A stretch of 64,000 bases of DNA from Clostridia bacterium (GTDB lineage: Bacteria; Bacillota; Clostridia; Christensenellales; Aristaeellaceae), in the NCBI GenBank assembly GCA_017428385.1, contig JAFRQX010000010.1, forward strand, positions 62,001-126,000, written 5' to 3'. The translations under genes were made by a program, and so were the position numbers. Numbering within the stretch: the stretch's first letter is position 1; every line of letters begins with the position of its first letter. A model generated the notes under the pieces. That model searched no databases. It was not told where the DNA came from and saw only the letters and a list, made by a program, of their open reading frames with translations. Below are positions 26,754 to 37,000 of the stretch, piece after piece.

Positions 26754-26782
26754 TTGACAAATACAGTGAAGGCGTATATTTT
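26754..26782 (+). promoter_or_regulatory. Promoter of the NAD operon
   Basis: TTGACA (26754-26759), 17-base spacer and TATTTT (26777-26782). The palindrome at 26786-26804 begins 4 bases downstream. Confidence 0.65.
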
Positions 26783-26785
26783 AAT

Positions 26786-26804
26786 TATAGTCAAACAGAC
26801 CATA
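26786..26804. promoter_or_regulatory. Putative NrtR operator
   Basis: Near-perfect palindrome TATAGTC, 5 bases, GACCATA (one mismatch) over the expected transcription start of nrtR-pncA-nadE-nadD/pncB. The position suits a repressor. That NrtR binds it is inference. Confidence 0.5.
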
Positions 26805-26818
26805 AAGGAGAGATGAGG

Positions 26819-27532
26819 ATGCATGATTCACTGAAAGAGGATCAGCTGTATGTGACGGTGGACATGATGATCCTCACGGTCAGGGAAGGGAAATTGAACC
26901 TGCTGCTGTCCCAGAGAAAAGACAAACCCTATGCCGGACAGTGGGCACTGCCGGGACGGTTTGTCGGGGTTGATGAATCAGCGGAGACAACGGTTCATAA
27001 ACTGCTTGAGGAGATGCTGCCGGTAAAAGACGTATTCCTTGAGCAGCTTTACACCTTCTCAGAGGTAAACCGGGATCCCCGGGGCAGAGTGATCTCCACC
27101 GCCTACCTGGTGATTATTCCCTGGAACAGGCTGGAAGCGCTGTTTGAGGAAGGCAGGATTCCCTTCAGCCGGTTTGAGATATCAGGAGAAGCGGACTGGC
27201 TGCGCCTGAAAGGAACGGATGGAACAATCCTGACCGGCGGAGACCTGGCTTTCGATCACGGACGGATCATCGGAACGGGCGTGCAGCGCCTGCAGGGGAA
27301 AATCGACTACACCGAGGTCGGTTTCCGGTTTCTGAATGACCGGAACGCATTTTCCCTGGGAGAACTGCAGACTGTGTTCGAAGCGGTACTCGGAAAGCAG
27401 CTGGACAAAAGCAATTTCCGCCGTACGATCAAGGCCCGGTATGAGGATACCGGAAAGATGACACTGACAGACCGGGAAGGCAGGAAGAGCAGAGGACGGC
27501 CGTCCCTGCTCTACCAACTGAAGGGAGAATAA
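26819..27532 (+). CDS. nrtR: NrtR-type Nudix-related transcriptional regulator of NAD metabolism
   Basis: 237 residues: an N-terminal Nudix fold (DMMILTVREGKLNLLLSQR, LPGRFVGVDESAETTVHK) and a C-terminal winged helix (LQTVFEAVLGKQLDKSNFRR). The Nudix box is degraded, with GVDES for GxxxxxE and HK where RE is expected, as in regulators that bind ADP-ribose rather than cut it. NrtR represses NAD genes when ligand is absent. Three such genes follow directly. ATG 26819 has GGAG eight bases upstream; ATG 26813 is too close. Confidence 0.85.
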   Translation: MHDSLKEDQLYVTVDMMILTVREGKLNLLLSQRKDKPYAGQWALPGRFVGVDESAETTVHKLLEEMLPVKDVFLEQLYTFSEVNRDPRGRVISTAYLVIIPWNRLEALFEEGRIPFSRFEISGEADWLRLKGTDGTILTGGDLAFDHGRIIGTGVQRLQGKIDYTEVGFRFLNDRNAFSLGELQTVFEAVLGKQLDKSNFRRTIKARYEDTGKMTLTDREGRKSRGRPSLLYQLKGE

Positions 27533-27536
27533 GACC

Positions 27537-28073
27537 ATGACGGACAGAAAGATTCTCGTTGCAGTAGACCTACAGAACGACTTTATAGACGGCGCCCTGG
27601 GTACAAAGGAAGCAGAAGCAATTGTTCCCGCCGCGGCAGCAAGGATTCGGGAATGGCGGGAAGCCGGAGCAGAGATCTTCGCCACCCTGGATACCCATGA
27701 AGAAAACTATGCCGAAACCCAGGAAGGGAAGCGGCTTCCCGTGGCTCACTGTATACGTGGGACTGAAGGCTGGAAGCTGAATCCGGTGATCCGGGAAGCT
27801 TTGGGAAGCTGTGTGTTGGTGGAGAAACCTACCTTCGGCAGCGTCCGCCTGCCGGGACTGATCCGGGAAAAGATCGGGGATGGAGAAGGCGCGACGATTG
27901 AACTGATCGGCCTTTGCACGGACATCTGCGTGGTTTCCAATGCACTGCTGCTGAAGGCAGCGTTTCCGGAAGCGACGATCCAGGTCAGCAGCGGCTGCTG
28001 TGCCGGTGTGACGCCGGAAAAGCACAAGGCGGCACTGGAGACAATGGCAAGCTGTCAGATTGATATCCTGTAA
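27537..28073 (+). CDS. pncA: Nicotinamidase
   Basis: 178 residues of the isochorismatase-like hydrolase family. The catalytic triad is D11 (VAVDLQNDF), K97 (EKPTFGS) and C131 (GLCTDICVVS), with metal ligands DTH at 52-54 and H71. It converts nicotinamide to nicotinic acid and ammonia, the first step of the salvage route finished by the PncB, NadD and NadE activities encoded next. It starts 4 bases after nrtR. Confidence 0.93.
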   Translation: MTDRKILVAVDLQNDFIDGALGTKEAEAIVPAAAARIREWREAGAEIFATLDTHEENYAETQEGKRLPVAHCIRGTEGWKLNPVIREALGSCVLVEKPTFGSVRLPGLIREKIGDGEGATIELIGLCTDICVVSNALLLKAAFPEATIQVSSGCCAGVTPEKHKAALETMASCQIDIL

Positions 28074-28097
28074 TAAACCCTAAGGAGGAACCGATAT

Positions 28098-28886
28098 ATG
28101 AAGGCTTACGAGTTTAATGCGGAAAAGGTACGGGACCAGCTGGTGGAGCTGATCCGGGAAACAGCGGAGCGGCAGGGATTCAGCCGCGTGGTGATCGGAA
28201 TTTCCGGCGGTAAGGATTCCACAGTAACCGCGGCGCTGTGTGCCCGGGCATTGGGTAAGGAAAACGTATACGGAGTGATGCTGCCGGACGGGGAGCAGAA
28301 AGATATCAGCGACAGCCGGAGAGTTTGTGAATCACTGGGGATTCAGCAGCGGACAGTAAATATCGGGGCGATGCACAAAGCCCTGAAGGAAGTAACAGAC
28401 CAGAACGGATCTGTGGCAGCAGAAGGAGAATTCTCCGTTGCGTACAGCCGGGCAGCGGATATCAATGTAGGACCGCGCCTGCGGATGACAACGCTGCGAT
28501 ATATTGCCCAGGCACTGGACGCCCGGCTGGCCGGGACAGGTAACCTGAGCGAAGCTACGACCGGCTATTGCACCAAAGACGGCGATACCTCCTGCGACTT
28601 TGCGGTGCTGGGAAAGCTGACCAGCGTTGAGGTGGTGGAGGTCGGGAAAACCATGGCGGAGCTGCCCCGGGAACTGGTGGAAAAGACACCCAGCGACGGC
28701 CTGAGCGGCAAGAGCGATGAAGAAAATATGGGACTGAAGTATGCAGATATTCACCTCTACCTGCGGGAAGGCACCTGCGGCAATCCGGAGATTGATGAAA
28801 AAATCCGCAGAAGGGAAGCGGCAAACATGCATAAGCGGCGGATGCCGCTGATCCTGGACCCCTTCGGAAAGGATGGAGAACAATGA
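28098..28886 (+). CDS. nadE: Ammonia-dependent NAD synthetase
   Basis: 262 residues, the short form without a glutaminase domain. SGGKDS at 36-41 is the ATP-pyrophosphatase P-loop; ATGYCTKDGDTSCDFAVLG and KTPSDGLSGKSDEE are further substrate-contact blocks. It amidates nicotinate adenine dinucleotide to NAD. The last four bases ATGA are shared with the next gene. Confidence 0.95.
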   Translation: MKAYEFNAEKVRDQLVELIRETAERQGFSRVVIGISGGKDSTVTAALCARALGKENVYGVMLPDGEQKDISDSRRVCESLGIQQRTVNIGAMHKALKEVTDQNGSVAAEGEFSVAYSRAADINVGPRLRMTTLRYIAQALDARLAGTGNLSEATTGYCTKDGDTSCDFAVLGKLTSVEVVEVGKTMAELPRELVEKTPSDGLSGKSDEENMGLKYADIHLYLREGTCGNPEIDEKIRRREAANMHKRRMPLILDPFGKDGEQ

Positions 28887-30688
28887 AAAAGGCACTGGCA
28901 TTTTTCGGAGCGTTTAATCCCCCTACCACGGCACACCTGGAGCTGGCCCACTACGCACTGGAACAGACCGGACGTGAAACGGTTGTGTTTGTGCCCTCCC
29001 GGTCGGCCTATATCCGGGAAGAGCAGGGAAAGGACTATGCCTATTCCGACCGTGCACGCCTGGCTATGCTCCGGGCAGCCCGGGAAAAGCGGCCGTGGAT
29101 GACGGTGACAGACTATGAGTTGACGCTGGATCATCAGCCCCGGTCCTATGAGACCCTGTGCCGCCTGAAAGAGGAAGGGTACGACGCAGCCCTGCTGATG
29201 GGCTCTGACAAGCTGACAGAGCTGGAGAACGGCTGGAAATACGTGCGGGAGATTGCAGAGGAATTCGGCATTGTCTGTATGGAACGGGCAGGGGACGACT
29301 GTGGGGAGATTATCCGGGACAGTGCCTTCCTGACAGAGCTGATGCCTTACATTACTGTGCTGAAAACACCGGAGGAAACAAAGAATATCTCCTCCACACA
29401 GGTGCGGGAACTGATCACCCGGGGCGAGACTCCCGAGGGATTGGTACCTGGCGAAATCCTCGGCCTGCTGGGCACGGAACGGAAAGAGCACGCGATGAAG
29501 CTGGATCCGATCATCACCTCCCTGCTGGACACCGACCTGTACAAGTTCAACATGGACCAGGTGATCTTCCACAAGCACACGGATCTGAGCGGTGAGTATT
29601 ATTTCCGCTGCCGGAATGAGGGTGTTGTCTTTACGCCTGAAATGTTTGAGGAAATCAATGCCCAGATTGACCACCTGTGCTCGCTGACATTCACGAAAGA
29701 TGAACTGGACTATCTGCGCTCCATCCGCTTCCTGAAGAGCGACTACGTGGAATTCCTGCGTCTGTGGCGGCCGATCCGGGATTATGTTGAAACGCGGCTG
29801 ACCAAAGACGGAACGTTGAAGATCATCGTTCGCGGACCGCTCTTTTCCGCCATGCAGTTTGAAATCTACCTGCTGGAGATTGTCAACGAAGTCTATTTCC
29901 GCCTGAAATATGATTACAATGAACTGAGAAAGTCGGCGGAAGAACGGCTGGATGAGAAGATCAAAGCCTTCCAGAGCGGAAAGTATACCTTCAGCTTTGC
30001 CGAGTTCGGCTGCCGCCGCCGTCTGTCCCGGGAATGGGAGGATGAGGTGGTCCGGCGGCTGGCTACGGAGACAACAAACTGCGTTGGCACTTCCAACGTC
30101 ATGCTGGCAAAGAAATACGGCCTGAAACCTATCGGAACCTATGCCCATGAGTTTGTGCAGATGTACCAGGGCATTGATTCCATCCCGCTTGCATATACCA
30201 ACCACTATGCCCTGGAAGACTGGTATGACGAGTACCGCGGCGACAACGGAACGGCGCTGACCGATACCGTAACCACAGACCTGTTCCTGCTGGATTTTAA
30301 CCGGGCAATGGTGAACAACTTCACCGGCGTGCGCCATGACAGCGGCGATCCCTATGAATGGGGCGAGAAAATGATTGCCCACTACAAGAAATACGGGGCG
30401 GATCCGAAAACAAAGCTGCTGCTGTTCAGCGACAGCCTTGATTTTGACCGGGCCCAGGCACTGTACGATTACTTTAAGGACCGGGCAAAGGTCTCCTTTG
30501 GCATCGGCACTTTCTGCTCCAACGATACCAGCGAAGAAGCGCTGAATATTGTCATCAAACTGCAGACAGTGAACGGCCGGGCAGTCGCAAAATTGTCCGA
30601 TTCGGCCGGAAAGACCATGTGCCGCGACGACGAGTACATGGAGTATCTGGAACGCTCTGTTGCGTTCCGCCTGAACCGTGAAAAATAA
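28883..30688 (+). CDS. Fusion: nicotinate-nucleotide adenylyltransferase plus nicotinate phosphoribosyltransferase
   Basis: 601 residues in two domains. Residues 1-195 are a NadD-like nucleotidyltransferase: FGAFNPPTTAHL replaces the usual GGxFxPxHxGH loop, and ISSTQVREL is the C-terminal SxTxxR block. From about 210, LDTDLYKFNMDQV starts a complete PncB domain, with TNCVGTSNVMLAKKYG, GTYAHEFVQM and FTGVRHDSGDPYEWGEK around the active site. PncB makes NaMN and NadD adenylates it, so consecutive steps are joined. The DNA is continuous with no frameshift. A NadD-PncB fusion is rare as far as I know. Confidence 0.88.
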   Translation: MKKALAFFGAFNPPTTAHLELAHYALEQTGRETVVFVPSRSAYIREEQGKDYAYSDRARLAMLRAAREKRPWMTVTDYELTLDHQPRSYETLCRLKEEGYDAALLMGSDKLTELENGWKYVREIAEEFGIVCMERAGDDCGEIIRDSAFLTELMPYITVLKTPEETKNISSTQVRELITRGETPEGLVPGEILGLLGTERKEHAMKLDPIITSLLDTDLYKFNMDQVIFHKHTDLSGEYYFRCRNEGVVFTPEMFEEINAQIDHLCSLTFTKDELDYLRSIRFLKSDYVEFLRLWRPIRDYVETRLTKDGTLKIIVRGPLFSAMQFEIYLLEIVNEVYFRLKYDYNELRKSAEERLDEKIKAFQSGKYTFSFAEFGCRRRLSREWEDEVVRRLATETTNCVGTSNVMLAKKYGLKPIGTYAHEFVQMYQGIDSIPLAYTNHYALEDWYDEYRGDNGTALTDTVTTDLFLLDFNRAMVNNFTGVRHDSGDPYEWGEKMIAHYKKYGADPKTKLLLFSDSLDFDRAQALYDYFKDRAKVSFGIGTFCSNDTSEEALNIVIKLQTVNGRAVAKLSDSAGKTMCRDDEYMEYLERSVAFRLNREK

Positions 30689-30700
30689 GGAAATACAGGC

Positions 30701-30736
30701 AAAAAGACGCTGCTGAGAAATAGCGTCTTTTTTTAT
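30701..30736 (+). terminator. Terminator of the NAD operon
   Basis: Arms AAAAAGACGCT (30701-30711) and AGCGTCTTTTT (30722-30732), ending in a run of T. Confidence 0.85.
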
Positions 30737-30775
30737 CCGGGGGGAGAAAAATAGGTACGGATATGTCTCTTATGA

Positions 30776-30804
30776 TTGCATTTTTTTTCCAAACACAGTA
30801 TGCT
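30776..30804 (+). promoter_or_regulatory. Promoter of the ABC exporter genes
   Basis: TTGCAT (30776-30781), 17-base spacer, TATGCT (30799-30804). Confidence 0.5.
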
Positions 30805-30860
30805 ATCATCTGATATGTCAAAAACAAGCACAGGCGGAGAAACCGCCGGAGGAGGACCCC

Positions 30861-31598
30861 ATGATTGAGATTCAGAACGTAACCAAGACGTACTCAAAGA
30901 ATAAGAAAAAGGCCGTGGACGATCTGTCCCTGACTGTAAAGGGCGGCGAGCTGTTTGGCTTTATCGGACCGAACGGCGCCGGTAAAACCACTACGATCAA
31001 AATGCTGACCGGCGTGCTGAAGCCTGATGAAGGCTCCATCACCATGGCGGGACACCGGATGGAATCCGAACGGCTGGAAGCCCAGCGGCTGATCGGCTTT
31101 GTGCCGGACGGAAACGATCTGTATGACCGGCTGTCCGGTATGGAATACCTGAACTTTATGGCGGATATTTACCAGGTGAGTGCTTCCCGCCGGAAGGCCC
31201 ACATTGAAAAATACCTGCATATCTTTGAGCTGGAAGACGCCATCAACAGCCAGGTGCGCACCTATTCCAAGGGCATGAAGCAGAAGCTGGTCGTAATCGG
31301 CGCCCTGATCCACAATCCTCCGATCTGGATCCTGGACGAGCCCCTGGGCGGCCTGGATCCCCGGGCGGCTCACCTGCTGAAGGAAGAGATGATCCGTCAC
31401 TGCAACGAGGGCAATACAGTATTCTTCTCCACCCATGTGCTGGAAGTTGCTGAAAAGCTGTGCACCCGCATCGGCGTGATCGATCATGGCACCCTGCGTG
31501 CCCAGGGCACTCTGGAAGAGCTGCGCTCCGGCGAAAAGGGCGCCAGCCTGGAAGATCTGTTCCTGCAGCTGACCGATGACGGAGGCGACAACGAATGA
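30861..31598 (+). CDS. ABC transporter ATP-binding protein
   Basis: 245 residues of one nucleotide-binding domain. GPNGAGKTT is the Walker A loop, YSKGMKQKL the signature motif, WILDEPLGGLDP the Walker B with catalytic Glu, and FFSTHVLE the switch His. The family is the ABC-2/CcmA exporter type. It powers the permease encoded next, whose ATG overlaps its stop. GGAGGA precedes ATG 30861. Confidence 0.93.
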   Translation: MIEIQNVTKTYSKNKKKAVDDLSLTVKGGELFGFIGPNGAGKTTTIKMLTGVLKPDEGSITMAGHRMESERLEAQRLIGFVPDGNDLYDRLSGMEYLNFMADIYQVSASRRKAHIEKYLHIFELEDAINSQVRTYSKGMKQKLVVIGALIHNPPIWILDEPLGGLDPRAAHLLKEEMIRHCNEGNTVFFSTHVLEVAEKLCTRIGVIDHGTLRAQGTLEELRSGEKGASLEDLFLQLTDDGGDNE

Positions 31599-33256
31599 AA
31601 AGCTTTATTGCACTGCTGCGGCTGCAGCTGCTGTCCAGATACGCGGACATGAAACCGCGTAATCTGAAGACGGCACTGAAGGAAAAGAAAGGCCGCACCA
31701 TCGGAATGATCATCGCGATCATTTTCCTGATCGCTTATCTGGGCGGCATGCTGTTCTACCTGGAAACCAAGATGATTGACATCCTGATCCGGCTTAACAT
31801 GCCCGAAATGCTGGTGATCCTGGCGGTGGTGCTTGCCACCACGGGTACGCTGGTGATGGCGTTCTTCTTCACACTGAGTGTATTGTACCTGGGACGTGAC
31901 GCAACTCATCTGGCATCGCTGCCCATTAAGCCCCGAACGCTGCTGAGCGCCAAACTGACCCAGGTATGGATTTCCGAGACCTGCATTGACGCACTGCTGA
32001 TTCTGCCTGCCTGTATTCTCTACGGTGTGAAGACCGGTGCTGAAGCACTTTTCTACGTCCGGATGGTTGTGGTCTGGCTGTTGATCGCACTGCTGCCGAT
32101 CTGCCTGATTGCATTCCTGTCCAGCGTGCTGATCCGTCTTTCCGCACTGTGGAAGCATCGTGAAACAATCATGACAGTCGGCGGTATCGCATTTCTGATT
32201 GCCTATATGTTCCTGATGTCGAATTTGGGCGGCATGACGGGCGGCAGCGCAACGGACGACGGAGCGATGATGGAAAGCTTCGTGACAGGAAGCGCCAGCC
32301 GGTTTGCAAGCCTGACAAAGATGTTCCCGCCTGCGGAATGGGCAGCTGAAGGTATGCTGGGCCAGAACAACCAGATGTTCCTTGTATGGATCCTGATTTC
32401 ACTGGCAGCTCCGGTCGTCACGGTATGGCTCCTGGGATACAGCTATCGCAAACTGTCCATGCTGCAGTCCGAAACACCCAGCGGAACGAAGAAAAAGTTT
32501 ACCGGGCGGGAATCTTTCGCAGCCGGCGGACAGCTGAAGGCTTGCGTCCTGCGTGAGGTAAAGACGATCCTGCGGGTGCCGTCCTATGCGACAAACATCC
32601 TGCCGATCTGCTTTATGCCGCTGCTGATGGTTATTATCTTCAGCGTTTCTATCGGTAAAGCCGGCGAAAGCCTGGGCGCGCTGTTCCAGAGTATGCATCC
32701 TGCCCTGATCATGGGTATCCTGGCTGCGATGATGGCTTATATGGCGGGTATGAATCCCGCACTTTCCACCGCGGTGACGCGGGAAGGAAAGGGGCATGAT
32801 TTCCTGACGGCGCTGCCGGTGCCGACCATGACCTTTATCCGCGCGAAATTCATCGTAGGCTACGGATTCGGAGCGGCCGGCGTGATTGCCGCTTCAGTTG
32901 CACTGCTTATCATGTATCCGGGCGTGGAATTGCAGGTTATCATGGCGCTTGTGCTGTGCCTGCTGTTCAGCTATGTGAACTCCGCCCTGGCCCTGAGCCG
33001 GGATATCAAAAAGCCCAAACTGGACTGGGTGACAGAGCAGGAAGCTGTGAAGCAGAACTTCGGTGTGATGATCTCCATGTTCGTCTCCTGGGGTATCCTG
33101 ATTGCCCTGGCGGCCCTGACTTACGTCCTGATTGACAAGCTTCACCTGGAGCTGCTGCCGATCTTCGGAATCCTTGCGGGTGCCCTGGTGATCCTGGCCA
33201 TCGCAGCACATGCGATCATGAAAAATAATGCGGAGAAGTATTACTGCGCTGGTTAA
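31595..33256 (+). CDS. ABC transporter permease
   Basis: 553 residues with about 12 hydrophobic segments in two halves separated by a soluble stretch (YRKLSMLQSETPSGTKKKF). It is translationally coupled to the ATPase. The layout is like ABC-2 exporters with a double permease. Cargo is unknown; lipid, peptide or drug export are typical for this group. Confidence 0.82.
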   Translation: MKSFIALLRLQLLSRYADMKPRNLKTALKEKKGRTIGMIIAIIFLIAYLGGMLFYLETKMIDILIRLNMPEMLVILAVVLATTGTLVMAFFFTLSVLYLGRDATHLASLPIKPRTLLSAKLTQVWISETCIDALLILPACILYGVKTGAEALFYVRMVVVWLLIALLPICLIAFLSSVLIRLSALWKHRETIMTVGGIAFLIAYMFLMSNLGGMTGGSATDDGAMMESFVTGSASRFASLTKMFPPAEWAAEGMLGQNNQMFLVWILISLAAPVVTVWLLGYSYRKLSMLQSETPSGTKKKFTGRESFAAGGQLKACVLREVKTILRVPSYATNILPICFMPLLMVIIFSVSIGKAGESLGALFQSMHPALIMGILAAMMAYMAGMNPALSTAVTREGKGHDFLTALPVPTMTFIRAKFIVGYGFGAAGVIAASVALLIMYPGVELQVIMALVLCLLFSYVNSALALSRDIKKPKLDWVTEQEAVKQNFGVMISMFVSWGILIALAALTYVLIDKLHLELLPIFGILAGALVILAIAAHAIMKNNAEKYYCAG

Positions 33257-33286
33257 ACAAAAAGAGGCGAAAGCCTCTTTTTTGTT
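33257..33286 (+). terminator. Terminator of the ABC exporter operon
   Basis: Arms around AAAAGAGGC and GCCTCTTTT with a GAAA loop and a long T-run. Confidence 0.85.
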
Positions 33287-33290
33287 TTAA

Positions 33291-33325
33291 TGAATACTGA
33301 AAACTTAAGACTTAAAACTTAAAAA
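33291..33325. repeat. Heptanucleotide tract B
   Basis: Five 7-base units: TGAATAC, TGAAAAC, TTAAGAC, TTAAAAC, TTAAAAA. It directly follows a terminator. Confidence 0.85.
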
Positions 33326-33371
33326 ACAATAATGTTTTGGCCTATGGTTTGTAACGAAAGGCATTGAATAA

Positions 33372-33401
33372 TTGACAGAAAATTAAGAGGGAAAGTATAA
33401 T
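33372..33401 (+). promoter_or_regulatory. Consensus promoter
   Basis: TTGACA (33372-33377), 18-base spacer, TATAAT (33396-33401), the closest to consensus in the window. Confidence 0.8.
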
Positions 33402-33429
33402 CAAGGCAATAACCGGGAGGGGAATGAAT

Positions 33430-33903
33430 ATGAAGAAGATTATCGGTCTGGTGGTTTGCCTGATGATGCTGGTGAGCGGAGTTGCAATGGCGGACCAGGC
33501 GGTTGAATTGCTGCCTGGACTGGGCTATGTGGTGGACTTGCCGGATGATATGGAATATGAGTCTCCGGAAGCTTCAGAGAACGGCGTTGAAACCTATTTC
33601 ACCAATGACCTGGAGATGGACTGCTTCTGCTATCCGAAATCTGAAGCGGAAAACCTGGGCATGGCGGAAACGCTGAAGGAAACCGTGAAGGTGCTTAAGG
33701 AAAAAGGCTGGGAAGCGGAACTCCGGAAGGTGAACCGCATCACGATGGTGTGCGTGCGGATGAAAGATGAATCGGACGGAGCCCCGGGTATCGGTTACAT
33801 CTTCGAAGACGGTGACCTGATGATTGAAATTGACTTCTGGTATGCCACCCAGGAAGCGGCTGACCGGACCGTGCAGATCATGTCTTCCATCAGGCAGGAG
33901 TAA
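33430..33903 (+). CDS. Small secreted protein of unknown function
   Basis: 157 residues. A signal peptide (KKIIGLVVCLMMLVSGVAMA) precedes an acidic mature domain starting ELLPGLGYVVDLPDDMEYE. No recognised motif or anchor. GGGAGGGG is 7 bases before ATG 33430 but only 1 base before ATG 33424, so the later start was used. Its strong promoter and own terminator mark a single, well expressed gene. Confidence 0.7.
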   Translation: MKKIIGLVVCLMMLVSGVAMADQAVELLPGLGYVVDLPDDMEYESPEASENGVETYFTNDLEMDCFCYPKSEAENLGMAETLKETVKVLKEKGWEAELRKVNRITMVCVRMKDESDGAPGIGYIFEDGDLMIEIDFWYATQEAADRTVQIMSSIRQE

Positions 33904-33925
33904 TCAATCGAATAAATTGTATTTC

Positions 33926-33959
33926 AGCCGGATCCGTGAGGATCCGGCTTTGTGTTTAT
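33926..33959 (+). terminator. Terminator of the small secreted protein gene
   Basis: Arms AGCCGGATCC and GGATCCGGCT with a GTGA loop, followed by TTTGTGTTT. Confidence 0.8.
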
Positions 33960-33970
33960 AACTTGATTTG

Positions 33971-33979
33971 TGGTATAAT
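33971..33979 (+). promoter_or_regulatory. Extended -10 promoter of dnaE
   Basis: TGGTATAAT, lying between ACTTGA (33961-33966) and TCAAGT (33979-33984), which form an inverted repeat around it. Confidence 0.6.
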
Positions 33980-34027
33980 CAAGTGTTCATATTTGCACGA
34001 AATGGCGGTTCAGCCGCCGGAGGGATT

Positions 34028-37000
34028 ATGAGCTTTACGCATCTTCATCTGCACACGGAGTACAGCCTGCTGGACGGTGCCTGCCGGATCAGTTCGCTTG
34101 CCGACCGGCTGAAAGAGCTGGGAATGGACTCCTGCGCAATTACGGATCACGGCGTACTGTACGGCGCGATTGATTTCTATAACACGATGAAGGAAGCCGG
34201 GATCAAACCGATCATCGGCTGCGAAGCATACGTCTGCCGGGATCGGACGGACAAGTCCATGACCGGCCGTGAGAACAGCCACCTGATCCTGCTGTGCGAG
34301 AACAATACCGGCTATCAGAACCTGATGTACCTGATCAGCGAAGGCTTCCTGACCGGTTACTATTACCGGCCGCGTATTGATTACAATCTGATCCGGGAGC
34401 ATCACGAAGGCCTGATCTGCCTGAGCGCCTGCCTGAGCGGCGATCTGCCGAAGATGCTGCTGAACGGTCAGGATGAAAGCGCCCATGCCTACGTGCGGGA
34501 AATGCAGGAGATCTTCGGCGAGAAGAATTTCTATATTGAAATCATGGATCACAACCTGCGGGAAGAGAAAACCGTGCTGCCGCGGCTGATCAGCCTGGCC
34601 CGGGAAATGAATGTTCCGCTGGTTGCGACAAACGACTGTCACTACCTGGAGAAGAAGGACGCGCATGCCCAGGAAGTGCTGATGTGCATCCAGACCGGTA
34701 AGACGCTGGCAGATGACCAGCGGATGAGGATGGAGACAGAAGAACTCTACGTCAAGAGCGAAGAGGAAATGCGCGCCCTGTTCCGGCAGGTGCCGGACGC
34801 TATTGACCGGACGCAGGAGATTGTGGAACGGTGTAACGTTGAGTTTGAATTCGGCGTAACCCGCCTGCCGCATTATCCCGTGCCGGAAGGTGAGACCGCA
34901 AAGAGCATGCTGCGCCGCCTGTGCGGAGAAGGCATGAAGAAGCTTTATCCGGACGCCAAAGAGGGAGACGAACCCTATCAGCGGCTGGAATATGAGCTGT
35001 CCACCATTGAACATATGGGCTATGTGGACTACTTCCTGATCGTCTGGGACTTCATCCATTATGCAAAATCCCACGGGATCATGGTAGGCCCAGGCCGCGG
35101 AAGCGGCGCCGGTTCTATCGTGGCCTATACGCTGGGCATCACCATGCTGGATCCGCTGAAATACCAGCTGCTGTTTGAACGCTTCCTGAATCCGGAACGC
35201 GTCAGCATGCCTGATATTGACGTTGACTTCTGCTACGAACGGCGGCAGGAGGTCATTGACTACGTGGCCCGGAAATACGGATCAGACCATGTGAGCCAGA
35301 TTATCACCTTCGGTACCATGGCGGCCAAGGGCGTTGTGCGCGACGTGGGCCGGGTGCTGGGGATGAGCTACCAGGAAACGGATGCGGTGGCCAAGGCGAT
35401 TCCGTTTGATCTGGGGATGACGCTGAACAAGGCGCTGAAGATCAGCCCGGTGCTCCGGGAAATGTATGACAACCAGCCGAAGGTTCGGGAACTGATCGAT
35501 ACGGCACTGACGCTGGAAGGTATGCCGCGGCATGCTTCCACCCACGCGGCGGGCGTGCTGATTACCGGTAAGCCGGTGGTGGAGTTTGTACCCCTGCAGC
35601 GGAACGACGAGGTCATTACCACCCAGTATCCGATGGGCACCATTGAGCGCCTGGGTCTGCTGAAGATGGACTTCCTCGGCCTGCGGACGCTGACGGTGAT
35701 CCGGGATACGCTGGACATGATGCGGGAAACCGGCAAGGATATGAAGCCGGAGGATATCCCGCTGGATGATCCATCCGTTTATGAAATGATCAGCCGGGGC
35801 GATACGGACGGCGTGTTCCAGATGGAAGGAGCGGGCATGACCGGCTTCCTGACGAACATGAAGCCCAGCTGTTTTGAAGACATCATCGCTGCTATCTCCC
35901 TGTACCGTCCGGGCCCTATGGAATCTATTCCGCGCTATATCGCGGGCAAGGCGAACCCTGCCAGCGTAAAGTATAAAACTGAAAAACTGCGTCCGATCCT
36001 GGACGTGACCTACGGGTGTATGGTGTACCAGGAGCAGGTTATGCAGATCGTGCGTGACCTGGCCGGATACAGCTACGGCCGGAGCGACCTGGTGCGCCGT
36101 GCCATGGCGAAGAAAAAGCACAAGGTCATGGAAGAGGAACGGCAGATTTTTGTCCATGGCATGACGGACAAGGACGGGAATGTTACGGTACCCGGCTGCG
36201 TACGGAACGGTGTTCCGGAGAATGTGGCGAACGAGATCTATGATGAAATGATCGCCTTCGCCAGTTACGCCTTCAACAAGTCACATGCTGCGGCGTACGG
36301 CGTGGTGGCTATGCAGACGGCCTGGCTGAAACGATATTATCCCGTGCAGTTTATGGCGGCAATGCTGAACAGCGTGTACGGCAATACCGGCAAGATCGCA
36401 GGATATATCCAGTACTGCCGGGGCAGGGATATTTCCGTGCTGCCGCCCAACGTGAACCGGAGCCGCTGGAAGTTTACAGTGGACCGGGATGCGGAAGGAA
36501 AAGCCGCTATCCTGTTCGGCCTGGGCGCAATCAAGAGCGTCGGCGAGAACGCCGTTCACGCGATTATCCGTGAGCGGGAGAGCGCCGGACCTTTCAGGGA
36601 TATCTTTGATTTCTGCCGGCGGATTGACACAGCGGAGTGCAATAAGCGGGTCACGGAAAGCCTGATCAAGGCAGGAGCATTTGACGGTTTTGGCGCCAAC
36701 CGGCCGCAGATGCTGGCGGTATACGAGGCGGCCATGGACGCGAACCAGGCACAGAAAAAGAAGAATGTATCCGGTCAGGTAAGCCTGTTTGACATGTTCG
36801 GCGGCGGAGAAGAACAGCCCATGTTTGATGCTGAACTGCGGCTGCCGGACATTCCGGACTGCCCGGCAAAGGCCAAACTGAAAATGGAAAAGGACGCCGC
36901 GGGAGTCTATATGACCGGTCATCCGTTGGATGATTATCGGGAGAAACTGAAAAAGCTGACTTTTACGGCGGCAGAAATCACGGAACCCGAGGAGGAAGCC

